Of a stretch of 64,000 nucleotides of DNA, positions 11,225 through 26,600 are shown in pieces; position 1 is the stretch's first letter, and each line of letters opens with the position of its first letter. The stretch is from Megalobrama amblycephala (lineage: Eukaryota > Chordata > Actinopteri > Cypriniformes > Xenocyprididae): the NCBI RefSeq assembly GCF_018812025.1, contig NC_063058.1:18677797-18741796 (forward strand), written 5' to 3'. The position numbers and the translations under genes were made by a program. The notes beneath the pieces were generated by a model. The model saw only the letters and a list, made by a program, of their open reading frames with translations. It was not told the origin of the DNA and made no database searches.

Positions 11225-13874
11225 ATTATTATAGTGGTGAAAAAATATGCTGTCAGCTTAATAAAAGAAATAATAATCATTTTTTAAAAAATAAATATAT
11301 CACTAAATAAATTATAGTTGTCAATAATAATTAATATGTTTGATAAAATGTTAATATTGTATAATCATATAAATTAAATATGATACAGCAACCTAAAAGT
11401 AAAAACAAATATTTTAAAGATATTAATAATTATTGTTAAAAATATTACTAATTTACTAATATTGTAATATTATTAAATATAAGTAAGATACATTGTCATT
11501 GTAATAAGTAAAAATATGATTTTTTTTTTATTTTAATACAAATTTATTAATACATAATAATACAGTTCATATTTTAATATTTTATCATATAAAATATATA
11601 AGATAAATTGTCAACTAAAAGTAAAAACAATAAATGTGACCCTTGTCCACAAAACCAGTCATAAGGGTCAATTTTATGAAATTGAGATTTATATATCATA
11701 TGAAAGCTGAACAAGCTTTCCATTGATGTATGGTTTGTTAGGATAGGACACTATTTGCAAATCTGGAATCTGAAAAAATCTAAATATTGAGAAAATCGCC
11801 TTTAAAGTTTCACAAATGAAGTCCTTAGCAATGCATATCCACTTTCAAAAATACATTTACAGTCGAAAATGTACAAAATATCTGCATGGAACATGATCTT
11901 TACCTTAATACCCTAATGATTTTTGGCATAAAAGAAAAAGCAATAATTTTGACCCATACAATGTATTGTTGGCTATTGCTACAAATATACCCGTGTGACT
12001 TATGACTGGTTTTGGACCACTATCGTCAAATATGATAGATAATGCATAGAGTTTGTATTGGCGGTAGGTCTGTTCTGGGCAAGAACTCCCTGCGCATCCA
12101 TGCAGCCTAATGGATAAGAGCAGGGAGAGCAGCAATAAACCCCCAGGGGAAACAGAACAGGACCAACATGCAGATTCATTAAATGAATTTAACATACACA
12201 TTTTTCGAGAATTAGTCTGATTCAGGGGAAATAATAAGGCCAATCCTGACTGAAGAGAGGAGGAGCTGGGGATGGAGGAGGGTAATTTGCTCCTGAGAAA
12301 TAAACTGCTGGTAATACGAGGAGCTAATTAGTCATCGTCGTACATTAGACGCAAGTTGGGAGTCAGCTGATGCAAGCTTGACTGACGTGACCTGCCAGAA
12401 CTGACGCTACGCTAGATTTTTGTGGTCCAGGGTCACAAATAAATATTTTGAAGATTTCAAAAAATAAAGGTTGCATAAACTGCTAAGACTAATTAGTCAT
12501 CACATTTTTTTTCTTTAAGACTGTTCTTTAATAACTGTGTAAAGTCAGTTAGATAAAAGCATAGACTGGATTGCAACACTGATTGCCCCTTGACTAATCG
12601 CTAGTTGGTTATACTAGTACTTAAGAGACAGTCTTAACATAATGCCTATGTTTAGGCAACTGGCCTATAGTATCAAACTCATTATTTTTCACACACAGTT
12701 TAAATGGGTCTGTATACTATTTTAGCAGGTGGGTCCCTGCAAGGGGATCAACAAATTTGTGGTTCTTTGGCATCAAAATGTGTAAAAAAACCCTGGTGTT
12801 GACTTTTGGCTTAAGAAAGATTATTTTCTGAAGATAACCGCTGGTTTGTTGTGCGGTAAAGTACACTACTGAGGTGGGTTCATCTCAGGCCGATCAGAAA
12901 GTAAAGCGTTTTATTTGCTCTCAGTCACCTCTAGAGTATTTGGTTTTTCCAGAATAATGACTTCACAGTGGTTATGCTACAGTGACCTTTTACTCTGCAT
13001 GTGTGGGATATAGCGAGGGGGCAGGGCGGTTAACGCGAGGTGCAGAGGTTTGGACATTTCATTCTCCCACAGATTGGCAGCGGCCCCACGTCACACCATC
13101 TGGTTGCCATGGTGAGACAGGATGATGGCTTTCTCTCTAATAAAAACAAACAGCACAGGAGACAGATGGGAGGGGAGTAATCACCAGCAGACAGCGGTTG
13201 AGACTCCAAATATCACAGACCGCTGGCAAATATTAGTGTCTGATGTTTGCAGCGTTTCAGTTCATGTTTTTAATTCCCTGAGAGGTCGAAGGGGGAGTCT
13301 ATATAAACGAATTTTGATTAGAATGTAATAAAAGTCAGGTACACGTGTCACTAGGGCCTCCCCGCTTCATTTCTGGCAAGTACTGAAACTTTCTTAGAGG
13401 GCACAAGGGTGATTAAGTAAACAGCAGGTATGAGCTATGAGTTTTTATATTGCTGGTTTTTCGACTAATCCCTCTTTCCCTTCCATTGACTCAAAGCTGA
13501 ACTGTCGGAAAACCTGCAGAGGTTTGTGGATGAGACCAACCAGCAGCGTCCCGACTTCATTAAAGTGGTTCGGCATGACAAACAGGAGGGCTTGATTCGC
13601 TCTCGGGTCAGTGGCTGGAGAGCTGCGACCGCCCCCATCGTGGCCCTGTTTGATGCTCATGTGGAGTTCAATGTCGGATGGTCAGTGAAACTTCATTATT
13701 AAATCATTTTCTGCTAGTACTGACCAAATATATATATAATTTATTTTTCATTGTGCTGTCTAACATTTTGATGTCTTCAAAATATTATTGAGAGTTTATA
13801 TTATATAAAAGTTATAAACAATTCAACAATTCAATTTACATGTTAAATTATTTTTTTTATTATTTTTTTATTTA

Positions 13875-13905
<31 letters not shown>

Positions 13906-16900
13906 CATATATATATTTACTTTTGCTTTCTAACATTTTGATGTGTTCAAAATATGATTGAGAGTTTATATTAAAAAATAAATAAATTATATATAATATG
14001 CAATATAAATTACAAAATATTAATTTAAAATGTGTACATATAACAGTACTATATATATATATATATATATAGAATATTAAATATATCTTATATATATTAA
14101 ATAGGGCTGTCAATCGATTAAAAATTGTAATCTAATTAATTACATACTCTGTGATTAATTAATCTAAATTAATCGCATACATAATTTTTGCTGTGAAAGT
14201 ATTAAATATTTCAATTCAAATGAATCAATGCAGGGTTTTTCCTGGGTCAAAAATGGTCTTTGGTGGTGACAGACATGGTCATCCACACAAACAGTAAAAA
14301 GTGCCCTACCCACGTGATCTGCGAGCCCGATACTGACAATAAAGTACCCGTCACTCTCACTGTAATTCTTTCTTGCCCTCTTTGCAAAAAAAAAAAAAAA
14401 AAGTGATTTTATAGCTTTGTAAGAGAAGATGCTTTTTTGCTAAACCTGAAAAGTATTAAAAAGTAGCATTTAGAAGTTATATTAACTAATAATATAATTT
14501 TCTACCATATACAATTGAATGCACCTAGCTAACAAAAACTTGCTTTGTTCTGGTTTCACCTTACTCCAGTCTAATCTAACTGATTTTATAGGTAGGCCTA
14601 ATTTACTACACATTGTCATTTAAATAACCTGAAAATATTGTGGATTATTAAGGCTAATTTTACTAACCACTCTTGCTAAATGGGGTAAGCACACTTATGT
14701 TCTCATTTCAGAGTTGTTCGAGTAAATGATTCATTATAGACCGTGTGGACAGATCAGCTGTTGTCATGATTCATTAAAATGAATCTGTTCAAATGAGTCA
14801 TTAGGTCGCGAATCGGACATTAGCGGACGTTGATGCGTTGCGTGCGAATCGCGACTGTTATTAGGACATTGCAAAATATTTGTCAACACAGAAAACACTT
14901 CACCACTGGATAGGATTTTCTTTTTGTTTACTGAAAGTGTGGTTTATGTCAGCTGCACGTGCAGGGCGCCTGTCATTCTCCGAATACGCCTCGTGAAACA
15001 TGGATTCGGTCTTGCGAACTTTTAGCATTGTGTCAGTTGATTTAGATTATTATGTGTGAGGTAGAGAGAGTGCAAAGACGGTGCTTACTTTCTCGTGCGC
15101 ACGAGGGAGGAGCTCTGCTCGTTCTGTCCGTCAGCGCAGCAGTCGTCTCCCTCCTTCATTTTACAGTCGAATGGTGGCTAGAACGGCTCCAGGTTCAAAG
15201 GTCAATACGGAATGGATTAATCTGCGTTTTTTTTTTTAACGCATTATTTTTTCTCAGATTAATTAATCGAAATTAACACGTTATTTTGACAGCCCTAATA
15301 TTAAATATATATAAGATAATTTATTATCTTATACACTGTATATATATATAATTATTTTATCTTTAGGTTGTTGGTTAAAATTTTACAATTGTAAACTTGT
15401 AAACAATTTTGTCTTGGGTTATAGATCAGGTGTAATTTTAACACTGCTTATGAAATAAAAGTAGTATGACTGAATTGAAAGATTTGATTTTTAAAGTAAG
15501 TAAATGAACATTTCCTTATATTGTACAAAACTTTTATCTGCTGATAATGGATTTAATAAAGAAAAAACATGAGCAAACACACTATTACTTATATTATGAT
15601 CAAATTTTTCTTTAATGACACTGTTGGCACATATTAATTTTTATTATACCAAATGACGGCAGGTAGATTTGTAATAGGATGTGGGTTATGAACGAAAATG
15701 CTAAACATAATCATAATCAGTGTAAATTATTCATAAAACTATTCTTATGGAAATTTCCGCATTGAATTGAACAAGACAATATATGTAACAATGGTTTCAG
15801 GAACAATTTACACTGAACAATTTGCATGTGTTTCATGTCCAGTTTTCTGTTACAGCCTATTTGTACCCAGTCTGATATGACTAAACAGCATAAAAGTACA
15901 AAATATTCATAAAGCTTTCAACAAAACTATTTGCACAGAGTTTTCTGAAAATGCAATTCTCTGTTTGGCATTCAAACAAATAGAAAATCAATCTTCCAAA
16001 TAAAAACTATTACCGCAAAGAAGCTCATAGGCATGCATTGTTTCATTTAAAATCTAGTCGTTCTGTCATTTTCATGCTGAGAATTCAGATTTGGTGTGAA
16101 TAGTCCTTCTGCGTAATGTTGTTTTTGATCATTGTTTGTATAGAGTGTTGTAACTTCATTGCTCTTTTGACCCCAAATACGAGTGAATTCAAATACTTGC
16201 TTGCTTAATAAATCAAAGTGTAACTGTTAAAATGTAGATGGAGGCCCAGCTGTATATGTGGATGGAAATGCTGTTCTTCAGGTGTGGTGTGAGTTCCCTG
16301 TGGGTGTGAGGGCAGGAATATGAGCAGAAGTGCCTGTCTACTGCAATTACTGTGCTAGGCACAGCTGTCAACTTGCATACCTGTTAATTATTCTCAGTGC
16401 AACATGTCGAAAAAACACCTCTTAAAGGGCTTGGATAGCGTCCAAAGTGTATCTTATGGAGATTCATGCTGTGTTCTTTCAGTTCATGGATGCATCTGTA
16501 AATTTCTCTGGGGTTCGGTATGGTTTTTACAGAGTGGATAGTACAGCTTTTAGCTTGCCTGAGGCTATATTTAGAGGTCAAATGCAGCGCTAATGCCTGT
16601 CTTTGCAACTTTTGAGATGCTCTTTTAAAATACCGTTATCTACACCAATGACATTTTAAGTTTTAGATCGAAAGGTTCTGAGAAGCCATTGCCTGCCAAA
16701 GTGAAAACTACAATCAGCTTTAATAATCAAGTGTGAAATCACACTTGCAGTGGCATGGATGGAAGGAACTGCATTAAACATATTCTGGGATTTCGAAACT
16801 TTAGATCCATCCAAAACCTACTGCCCATGAACTTAAAGCATGTTCTATTTCTGTTGATCTAAGGGCTGAACCAATCCTTCACAGAATCAAAGAGGACAGA

Positions 16901-19900
16901 ACCCGGGTCATCTCGCCATCGTTCGACAACATCAAATTCGACACGTTTGAGATCGAAGAGTATCCGCTCTCAGCTCAAGGGTTCGACTGGGAACTTTGGT
17001 GTCGCTATCTAAACCCTCCCAAATCCTGGTGGACACAGAAGAATCAAACTGCACCAATCAGGTATTCATGCAAGATATAATCAGTTTCAGATTAATGGTT
17101 CTACAAAGACAGGTTCTGAAGTGTCTATAACTTTTTATTTTAAGACATGACTTCAAACTAAAAAATCATTTAATCACTCATGGTTAGGGATGTGCAACGA
17201 TTAATCGCGATTAATCGTTTGCAAAATAAAAGTCTGTGTTTACGTAATATATGTGTGTGTTCTGTGTATAATAATTATGTATATATAAATACACACACAT
17301 ACATGTATAAATTTAAGAAATATATGCATGTTTAAATAAATATATATATTTATATATATTTTATATTACATATAAATATAAATATTTTATAAATAAATCT
17401 AACATTTTTCTTAAATATATACATGTATGTGTCTGTATTTATATATACATAATTATTATACACAGAACACACACATATATTACGTAAACACAGACTTTTA
17501 TTTTGCAAACGATTAATCGCGATTAATTGTTGCACATCCCTACTCATGGTTCAGTTAGGGAGTCAGTTGTGTCCGATTCAGTGGATGAGTGAATCTGATT
17601 CAAACTCTTAAGTAAGTTCAACATTGAGGGTACGTTTACACAACAACGATGTAAAAAACTGCATGCCAAGTCAGTAGATGGCGATGTCACTTTTTAAAGA
17701 AAGACTACACGCCTGAGCACATACCAATTATTTTCATAGACTGTAAAAAAAGATGGACGATGCACCTTCACTCTCTTGCATTGTAGAAAAGTAAAGCCGG
17801 CAATGTCCTAATATGGTGCTGACATCCTGCGCTGATTCGTTTTCGAAAACGACCACAACGCAAAAAAAGTTTTCTGTTTTTATTTGAAAATGGTGTCATG
17901 TAAACAGCCCCTGATTCATGAACCCTTTTGACTGACTCACTTAAAAAAGAACCAGTTCTTAAGAATCATTTGACAGGAAATTGGACATTTCGTGATGCGT
18001 TTGTTGCTGTGTGCAGGAAACTCTGGGCGAAATCTAAACCAACTTAGGAAGTAACTAATGCCATATTGCAAAATGATACCTGACAAAACAGCAAAATTCA
18101 GAAGAGAAGAAATATTGTATTCTAGATTTGGACAGACATGATGAAATAATACGCAATTATTATAATAACACTAATTATTTCTCATTAACAAAATATTAAC
18201 AGATAAATGGAAACATGTATAAATGAAATCCACATCCAAAAAAATATTATACAGAAAGAATAAAACTTTAAAACAATATCAAAACAGGAAGAGAATAGAC
18301 TTTTAGACTATTATTAGAAATAGGAGTGAAACTAAATGAAATAAGGTTTTTACATTTTTACAAAATACACAATTAACTAATAGAATTTAGCATAAAAAAT
18401 TGCAGCAATAGACTAGTAAGTAGCAGTATGCGCCTTTTTACGTTAATAAAACGAAGCCAAGAAACTAAACCACATCCAGACTGAATAGTAAGTTATAGTA
18501 AGTTATTCTCACAAATGTGTACTTTTTTCACATTTTTTTAAAATCACTCTCCTTGTGCTCTTAAAGTCCGCCTGTAATCAATAATATTATCCTTTCAAAC
18601 TCATCTTTGATCACCAAAATGACATATTTAAGCATTTTTTCTTGTGAAAAAAAAAATTCATGCCTTAAAATAGCTTGAATGTAACTCTACACCCTTGCTT
18701 CATTTAGTATACACGGATCTAAAAATATGCTAATTAGCCCCGCCTCCACTTGCTCACACCAGCTCAGAGATCCACTCGGTCAACTTACTGAGGTAAACGC
18801 TGCACAATGTTATCGCTTTTTACGACGTCGGACACATAACGGTAATTAATATGATTAGTCGTTTGCTTGACTATGTTATCAAACAGCTAATAATGCATTG
18901 CTAATGTTACATGATTCCCTTGCTTCAGAGCGTTTATAGTTAATGATATGTTAAAGGTGCAATATGTAAGATTTTCTGTCCGCTAGAGGTCACTAGAGGC
19001 CTGTTCAAAACAAAGGCGTAGCTTGATGACGCCAAGTTTGAGCCCAGAATCTTGGGACATGTGGCCTTCACCTCACAGCCGGTGGAAACCAATTGGGATA
19101 GGACCAAGCTCTGAAGCAGAGCAGGACTAAGTGTTGTGGGAGCTGAACGAGGCCGCTGGAGCGATTGCGCAACACATGCCGTGAGCAGCAGAACTTTTAT
19201 TATGACACAGTCGCCGGCGCAGCTTCCGTTTTTCCAGTCATGAGTATGAGGTAACACAGCTCTGTTTATCATATTAGATACATTAGAGAGTGTTGAAAAT
19301 GATGTTATAACGTTTCTCTGTGCGTTCGCTCGGCGGCTGCTGTGAGACACTGTTACACACTGCAGTAAGATAGATCGATTTTAGAATATCATATTAAATG
19401 CTGGATGGCTTGTGTTGATAAATGGCAATCAATTTTAAAAACGTATTGTATGATGGAGAAAATGCTGTATAACTGTTAGTAAAAACAAAGCTGCGTATGA
19501 TTATGCTATGTTAGCTACTTCACAAAATAGTGTTTTTCTCTAAGGCATGGTAAAGTATGGTACTCACAAAAATAAAGAAAATTAGATTTAAACAATAAGA
19601 ATAAACGTGTTGAGCTATATAACAAAAATTCATTTTCTGTCTATAAATATATCAAAACAGTTGTTCCCTTGTCTATTAAAACATGTAAATATTAAAGCGT
19701 CTTTGGTGTTTCCATGGTTTCTACAAAATAAAACCGGAAACCAAGCGGTATGACGCAATTGACAGGCGACTCCTCACACGTCCCGGAGGCTTGGTTAAAA
19801 TTGTAATTTTCTCACAATTTACAAATAGTTGGAAACATTTGGGATATTGTAAGTACTCAAGTGAACAAAATAAATAACACTGGCCTAGTGGTTTTTGGAT

Positions 19901-20612
19901 ATTTTACTGCAAAATTCTTACATATTGCACCTTTAAAGTCCGCCAGTACATTGACGTGATTGGTTACAAGGTAGTTTGTGATGTAAGAAACACCAGTGAT
20001 TTTGAAATTATCTTTAGATCACTGGAGTTTTAAAGAGAAAATACTCAGCAATAGTGCTGACTTTGCACATGGTTTGTCTTAAAGCATATTAAAAACACCA
20101 CATTGACATATAAACAGCATTAAAAACTTGATTTTCACCACTGGGGGACTTTAACAACTTGTTTCCTGTGTTAAATGGTGACTCGAGAAATTGGATCAGA
20201 CAATTTTCACTGCCAATTCTTAATGACTGTATCCTTAAAGTAGTAAAATATGTTTTCATAAGTCATTTGAGTGCATGGTTGCCATGTGAATCTCCTCTCT
20301 TTACAGGAGTCCTGCTCTAATCGGTTGCTTTGTAGTGGATAGGGAGTATTTTGAGGAGATTGGTCTGCTGGATGAAGGGATGGAAGTTTATGGAGGGGAA
20401 AACGTGGAGCTGGGGATCAGGGTAAGAGCTATTCAGACTGCCTATGAGAGTTTTGAAAGTACAGCAGGAGACAGGATGTCTGGAGCTTGAGTAGACAAGT
20501 AGACGCATGCCAATGAATAATGCTGTTTCATTTGATGAAAAGATGCTTTATACAGGTTATTCTTTGAGGGCAGACGGATATGTGGAGGTTTGCAGCCTCT
20601 GGTTACAGATAG

Positions 20613-20695
<83 letters not shown>

Positions 20696-23600
20696 AAATC
20701 AAAAATGTTTTTTCCAACATTGTGCAGCCCTAGTGTGTATCATCACACAATTAAAGTGGAGCTCTCTGCAGCTTGCTAATGATAACCTGCCAAACAGACG
20801 TTTCGCTTCAAACCGGCAGGGTCCTAACCTCTCAGTATTACAAATGTATAGAGCCCCATCGAGACCTCTGCCGTCTCCCATCAGACCCAGCAGCACTGTA
20901 ATTAGCCTCCGCAACCAGAATCCAAGCCCAGGCTGTGAATGGAGCTCACCAGCGGACACACAGCGACTTGCTCTTACTGTGATTTGGCCTAGCAAAGTTG
21001 CAATCACTCCACGCGGGGTGCACCTTGACAATACAGAGCGGATCAAACCCCCCATTACACTCACAGACATCTATTGTGATTTTGGTTTCATCACTAAGGG
21101 CTTCAATGAGGAGAGAGCAAATGGAAATGTCTCAGGAAGTGGCAGGCACCATGTGTGCGGCGGGATTCGGATAATGGCCCTCAACATCTGTTCATACAGC
21201 TGTGTTTCTACAGCTTAATTCCTCACTCTCATCTTCTGAGCTCCTTTGTGCCTCCGAATCTCCAAACGCAACATTGCATAAATGTTGCAAACCTGCAGAT
21301 ATTCCCAAAAAAAGGAGGAAAATAAATTGAAAAGTTTGTCCATCTTTCTGTAGCAGGTTTTTGGAGGTCTGTACTATCTTAGGAATGATATTGAGGAATG
21401 ATATTCATTGTCATTCAGTTGCGTTTTTAGTCTATTTAGATTGCAAAAAATCATTTTACATCAATATATTTGTCTTGTTTTATAGCGAATATACTATTTA
21501 GGTATTGTATGCATACATTTAGCATACATTACTAGTGTTTTGGTGAACAATTTATCCATTAAAGTCAATGCACAAAAACAAAAAAATTCTTCATAATCTT
21601 TAATCAAAATCTGAAAATGTACTTCCCCTCTAGAATGGAATCTTCTCTGATGATGCAAAGACTGTAGATATAGAAAGACGGTTCACTCCTATTAGTTATG
21701 AATGGGAGAAACTGCAACACGCAATATGGCGGAACCCAATTCCAAAAAAGTTGGGACACTGTACAAATTGTGAATAAAAAAGGAATGCAGTAATTTACAA
21801 ATCTCATAAATGTATATTTTATTCACAATAGAATATAGATAACATATCAAATGTTGAAAGTCAGACATTTTGAAATGTCATGCCAAATATTGGCTCATTT
21901 TGGATTTCATGAGAGCTACACATTCCAAAAAGGTTGGGACAGGTAGCAGTAAGAGGCCGGAAAAGTTAAATGTACATATAAGGAACAGCTGGAGGACCTG
22001 TTTGGAACTTAAAAAAAGAGCCTCTTAGAGTGGCAGTGTCTCTCAGAAGTCAAGATGGGCAGAGGATCACCAATTCCCTCAATGCTGCGGCGAAAAGTAG
22101 TGGAGCAATATCAGAAAGGAGTTTCTCAGAGAAAAATTGCAAAGAGTTTGAAGTTATCATCATCTACAGTGCATAATATCATCCAAAGTTTCAGAGAATC
22201 TGGAACAATCTCTGTGCGTAAGGGTCAAGGCCGGAAAACCATACTGGATGCCCGTGATCTTCCGGCCCTTAGACGGCACTGCATCACATACAGGAATGCT
22301 ACTGTAATGGAAATCACAACATGGGCTCAGGAATACTTCCAGAAAACATTGTCGGTGAACACAATCCACTGTGCTATTCACCGTTGCCAGCTAAAACTCT
22401 GTAGGTCAAAAAAGAAGCCATATCTAAACATGATCCAGAAGCGCAGGCGTTTTCTCTGGGCAAAGGCTCATTTAAAATTGACTGTGGCAAAGTGGAAAAC
22501 TGTTCTGTGGTCAGACAAATCAAAATTTGAAGTTCTTTTTGGAAAACTGGGACGCCATGTCATCTGGACTAAAGAGGACAAGGACAACCCATGAGTGCGT
22601 GTGGCATGGGCAGTTTACACATCTAGAAAGGCACCATAAATGCTGAAAGGTATATCCAAGTTCTAGAACAACATATGCTCCCATCCAGACGTTGTCTCTT
22701 TCAGGGAAGACCTTGCATTTTCCAACATGACAATGCCAGACCACATACTGCATCAGTTACAACATCATGGCTGCGTAGAAGAAGGATCCGGGTACTGAAA
22801 TGGCCAGCCTGCAGTCCAGATCTTTCACCCATAGAAAACATTTGGCGCATCATAAAGAGGAAGATGTGACAAAGAAGACCTAAGACAGTTGAGCAACTAG
22901 AAGCCTGTATTAGACAAGAATGGGACAACATTCCTATTCCTAAACTTGAGCAACTTGTCTCCTCAGTCCCCAGACGTTTGCAGACTGTTATAAAAAGAAG
23001 AGGGGATGCCACACAGTGGTAAACATGGCCTTGTCCCAACTTTTTTGAGATGTGTTGATGCCATGAAATTTAAAATCAACTTCTTTTTCCCTTAAAATGA
23101 TACATTTTCTCAGTTGAAACATTTGATATGTCATCTATGTTGTATTCTGAATGAAATATTGAAATTTGAAACTTCCACATCATTGCATTCTGTTTTTATT
23201 CACAATTTTTACAGTGTCCCAACTTTTTTGGAATCGGGTTTGTAAGTAAAAGAGCCAATCGCTGATTGATAAAGTCATTGCGTCACTACAACTGCTGTGA
23301 GAAGCTCCGGTTCCCATAGAAACCTGAGGCTCGCACTTAGGACTGCACATGCACATTGGCTCGTCTAGCCTGAAAAATAAATTTTTTAACGATATTTGAG
23401 CATAAGAAACAACATTTATGGGACAGTTCATGTCAGATTTTGTTGCTGATTTGAAATATGTTATTTAATTGTGAGTTCGCCAAGCAGGTTTTAAGATTTC
23501 AGGATTCCCCCATTGGATGCTCGAAATAGCTGTCCGGAGGTGTTGCAAATATGGCCGCAGAGTGAACAGACTTTCCTTGAAAGGGACTTTGGATGACGTC

Positions 23601-26600
23601 AGTTTGTCGGCTGATTGTAAACTTGCGCTCAGATCTGCCTCCATTTCTGAATGGAACGCCTACTTTTCTAGATCCAGCCAATTCAGAGTGGAAAAAAACA
23701 AGCAACGCAATCTATTTTTCTCACTCGGAAATACATCACTAATTAAATTAAATATTATTTCTTAGATGTTTAGATATTTTGCAACAAATAAAAAAACAAA
23801 ACAAAATTTTTATTTTTTAAATGTGGGATTTGTGTTTATAAAAGTAAAATAAAAGTTACCTTAAATACTATGATAATGATTAAGAATATTATGATTCTTA
23901 AGATGAAGATGTTACCTCTATTGTAATGAAACAATATTCTATACTGCAGTTATTTTTTTGCAGATATTTGGATTTGACAGTTTTCTGGGATTGCACTCTG
24001 TCAATCAAACTCCCGCTGGAGGGATTGAAGCAAAAGAAAATTTCCAGTTTTGCTGACCCTCATTGACATTGTGTTGACTGGAGTTATTTTACGCTTTGGA
24101 AGAGGGAACACGCTCAATGAAAGGTCAACGCATCTGTGCTCTTCTATTCTTAGCCCTCACTAAAGGGCTCTGTTTATCAGTGATGGAGAATGAATACTGA
24201 CTTTGATCGGATGTCAGCACAGTTTTTTTTAAATCTGTTGCCACAGCATGTCAGTTTTGTTCCAGGTAAAGAGTAATGACTTTGTCAATAATGTCTTTTG
24301 GGTGACATGCTTATTGGTAGTTAATTCAGTCAAGGTAGGGGAGCGTTGAACACATAGGAGGTAATTTCATTATTCATGCATAATGGCAAGTGTGACCCTG
24401 GACCACAAAACCAGTTTTTTTCGCACGGGTATATTTGTAGCAATAGCCAACAATACATTGTATGGGTCAAAATTATATTATATTTTTCTTTTATGCCAAA
24501 AATCATTAGGATATTAAGGTAAAGATCATGTTGATATATTTCCTACCGTAAATATATCAAAAAAATTTTTTTGTGAGTGGATATGCTTTGCTAAGGACTT
24601 CATTTGGACAACTTTAAAGGCAATTTTCTCAATATTTAGATTTTTTTTGCACTCTCAGATTCCAGATTTTCAAATAGTTGTATCTCAGCCTAATATTGTC
24701 CTATTCTAACAATTAATGGAAAGCTTATTTATTCAGCTTTCAGATGATGTATCTCAATTTCAAAAAATTGCCCCTTATGACTGGCTTTGTGGTCCAGGGT
24801 CACAAATATGCAACAAAAAATATTTTCTTAATCAATATTTTTGTCTTTAAAATAAAAATAAATAAATAATAATAATCTCAATGTCCTTACAAAATAAATG
24901 TAAGATTATTATTATTATTATTATATTAATAATATATTATTTTTTCAGAGAATATATCATGAAATAACATTTTTTACCCAGTGCTGATAAAGATTATTAT
25001 TACTACTATCACTATTATTATTATTCTTATTAATAATATATTATTTTTTCAGAGAATATATCATGAAATAACTTTTCGCCCAGTGTTGATAATGATTATT
25101 ATTAATACTATTATTATTATTATTATATTAATAACATATTATTTTTTCAGAGAATATATCATGAAAAAACTGTTTTCACCCAGTGTTGATGATAATTATT
25201 ATTACTATTATTATTGTTATTATTTTATTTAAACAACAACATTATTATACAATTGATTTCAGAAAATATATAATTAAATAAGTTTTTTTAACCCAGTGCT
25301 GATTTTATTATTATTATTATATTGATAATATAATATCTTTTCCAAGAAATTATCGACATTTTTTTTTTTCACCCAGTATTTTTTATTATTTTTGAGTATT
25401 ATTATTATTACTATATTTTTAGTCTAAAACAAGAATAAAACAATAATATTTTATTCACATTTTAGCTTTCACATATATATATTTTTTAAATGTGTGAGGT
25501 TTAAATTAAATCAAAACAATGAATGACAATGAATTTATTTTGTCTAGATATTTTTGCAACTAATAAAAAAAAAAGCAAAAAAAAAAAAACAGATTTTTTT
25601 TTTTAGTATTTTTTTTTTTTTTTTTTTTTGCACTTTAGTTCACTCTCTGTGGTATTTTTTTGGAAAGATACCAAGTCTTAAATGTCTCCCAGACAATATA
25701 AAGCCGGTTTGATTCTCATTTCATGCTTGCAAAATTTGCCTCTGTGCGACAGATTACGGTCTGAATATCTCTGTCTGCAGCAGGTATTGTATGCAAATGT
25801 GAGAAATTATTTTTTTAATGCTTCAGGAGAACAGACGGCTCAGTCATGGATCATTGGGATTGTTGTCAGTGATTATGCATATGAATCATTCTCCTGGCAA
25901 ATAGGAACAATACACATCTGTCCACTTCCTGTTGAATCCCGCCCAACGAGTCTTAGCATTAAAAGCCTGCTAAACAAGAGGATCAGAGCAAATGTGATAC
26001 CCCCCCCATATGGCAGCAGGGTCTCTTGAAAAACCAACTTTTTGTTTGATGCAAATTTGATGCATTTAAATATACACAACACGTGTTCAAATAACCTGTT
26101 GCACTGAAACGACCCTGACATATGTTCCAGCCAGATGTTGCACCAAACCAGGCCTGAATGAAAGTCTTTGGGTGTGAATGAAGTGCAACACGCTGGCATG
26201 TGGCCTATATAATCCCGAGTGAAGATTTACTGGAGAGATGTACAAAGCAAAGAGAGATACTCCCTGTTTAAAAGCTCTGCATGAGTGCAGTAGGTGGAAA
26301 AAAACAGGGAATCAAACCAACAAGCATAAATAAGCCGCCACTCTCCATTTTGAGCTGCATAACGTGCACTAATTGAGGGTAAATCATTGAACAAATGTGT
26401 ATTATATGAAAGCACTCCAGGAAAACGGCAGCGTTTTTTGTTTTTTCTCCCATCTTTACTGACACAACAGGCTGTGACTGCACTGTTAAATTGCTCAATG
26501 TCAGTCAGGGAAACATGTTGAATTATAGCAAATTAAATGGTCTGTTTGAGCTTTCAAATAAGTCCTTTTGATATTCTTCTTGTCATGTGGTAAAAAGCCC

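Noticed and set aside
18940..19350. 136-codon minus-strand frame, also seen in part at 62659-62946
   Set aside because: Lies within a TTAA element and crosses its left terminus; no transposase motif. Kept only as a note under the element.
20442..20779. Frames with long CVCVCV or THTHTH runs
   Set aside because: Produced by the (GT)n microsatellite.
22160..23039. Minus-strand frames inside the Tc1 element
   Set aside because: Antisense shadows of the broken transposase.
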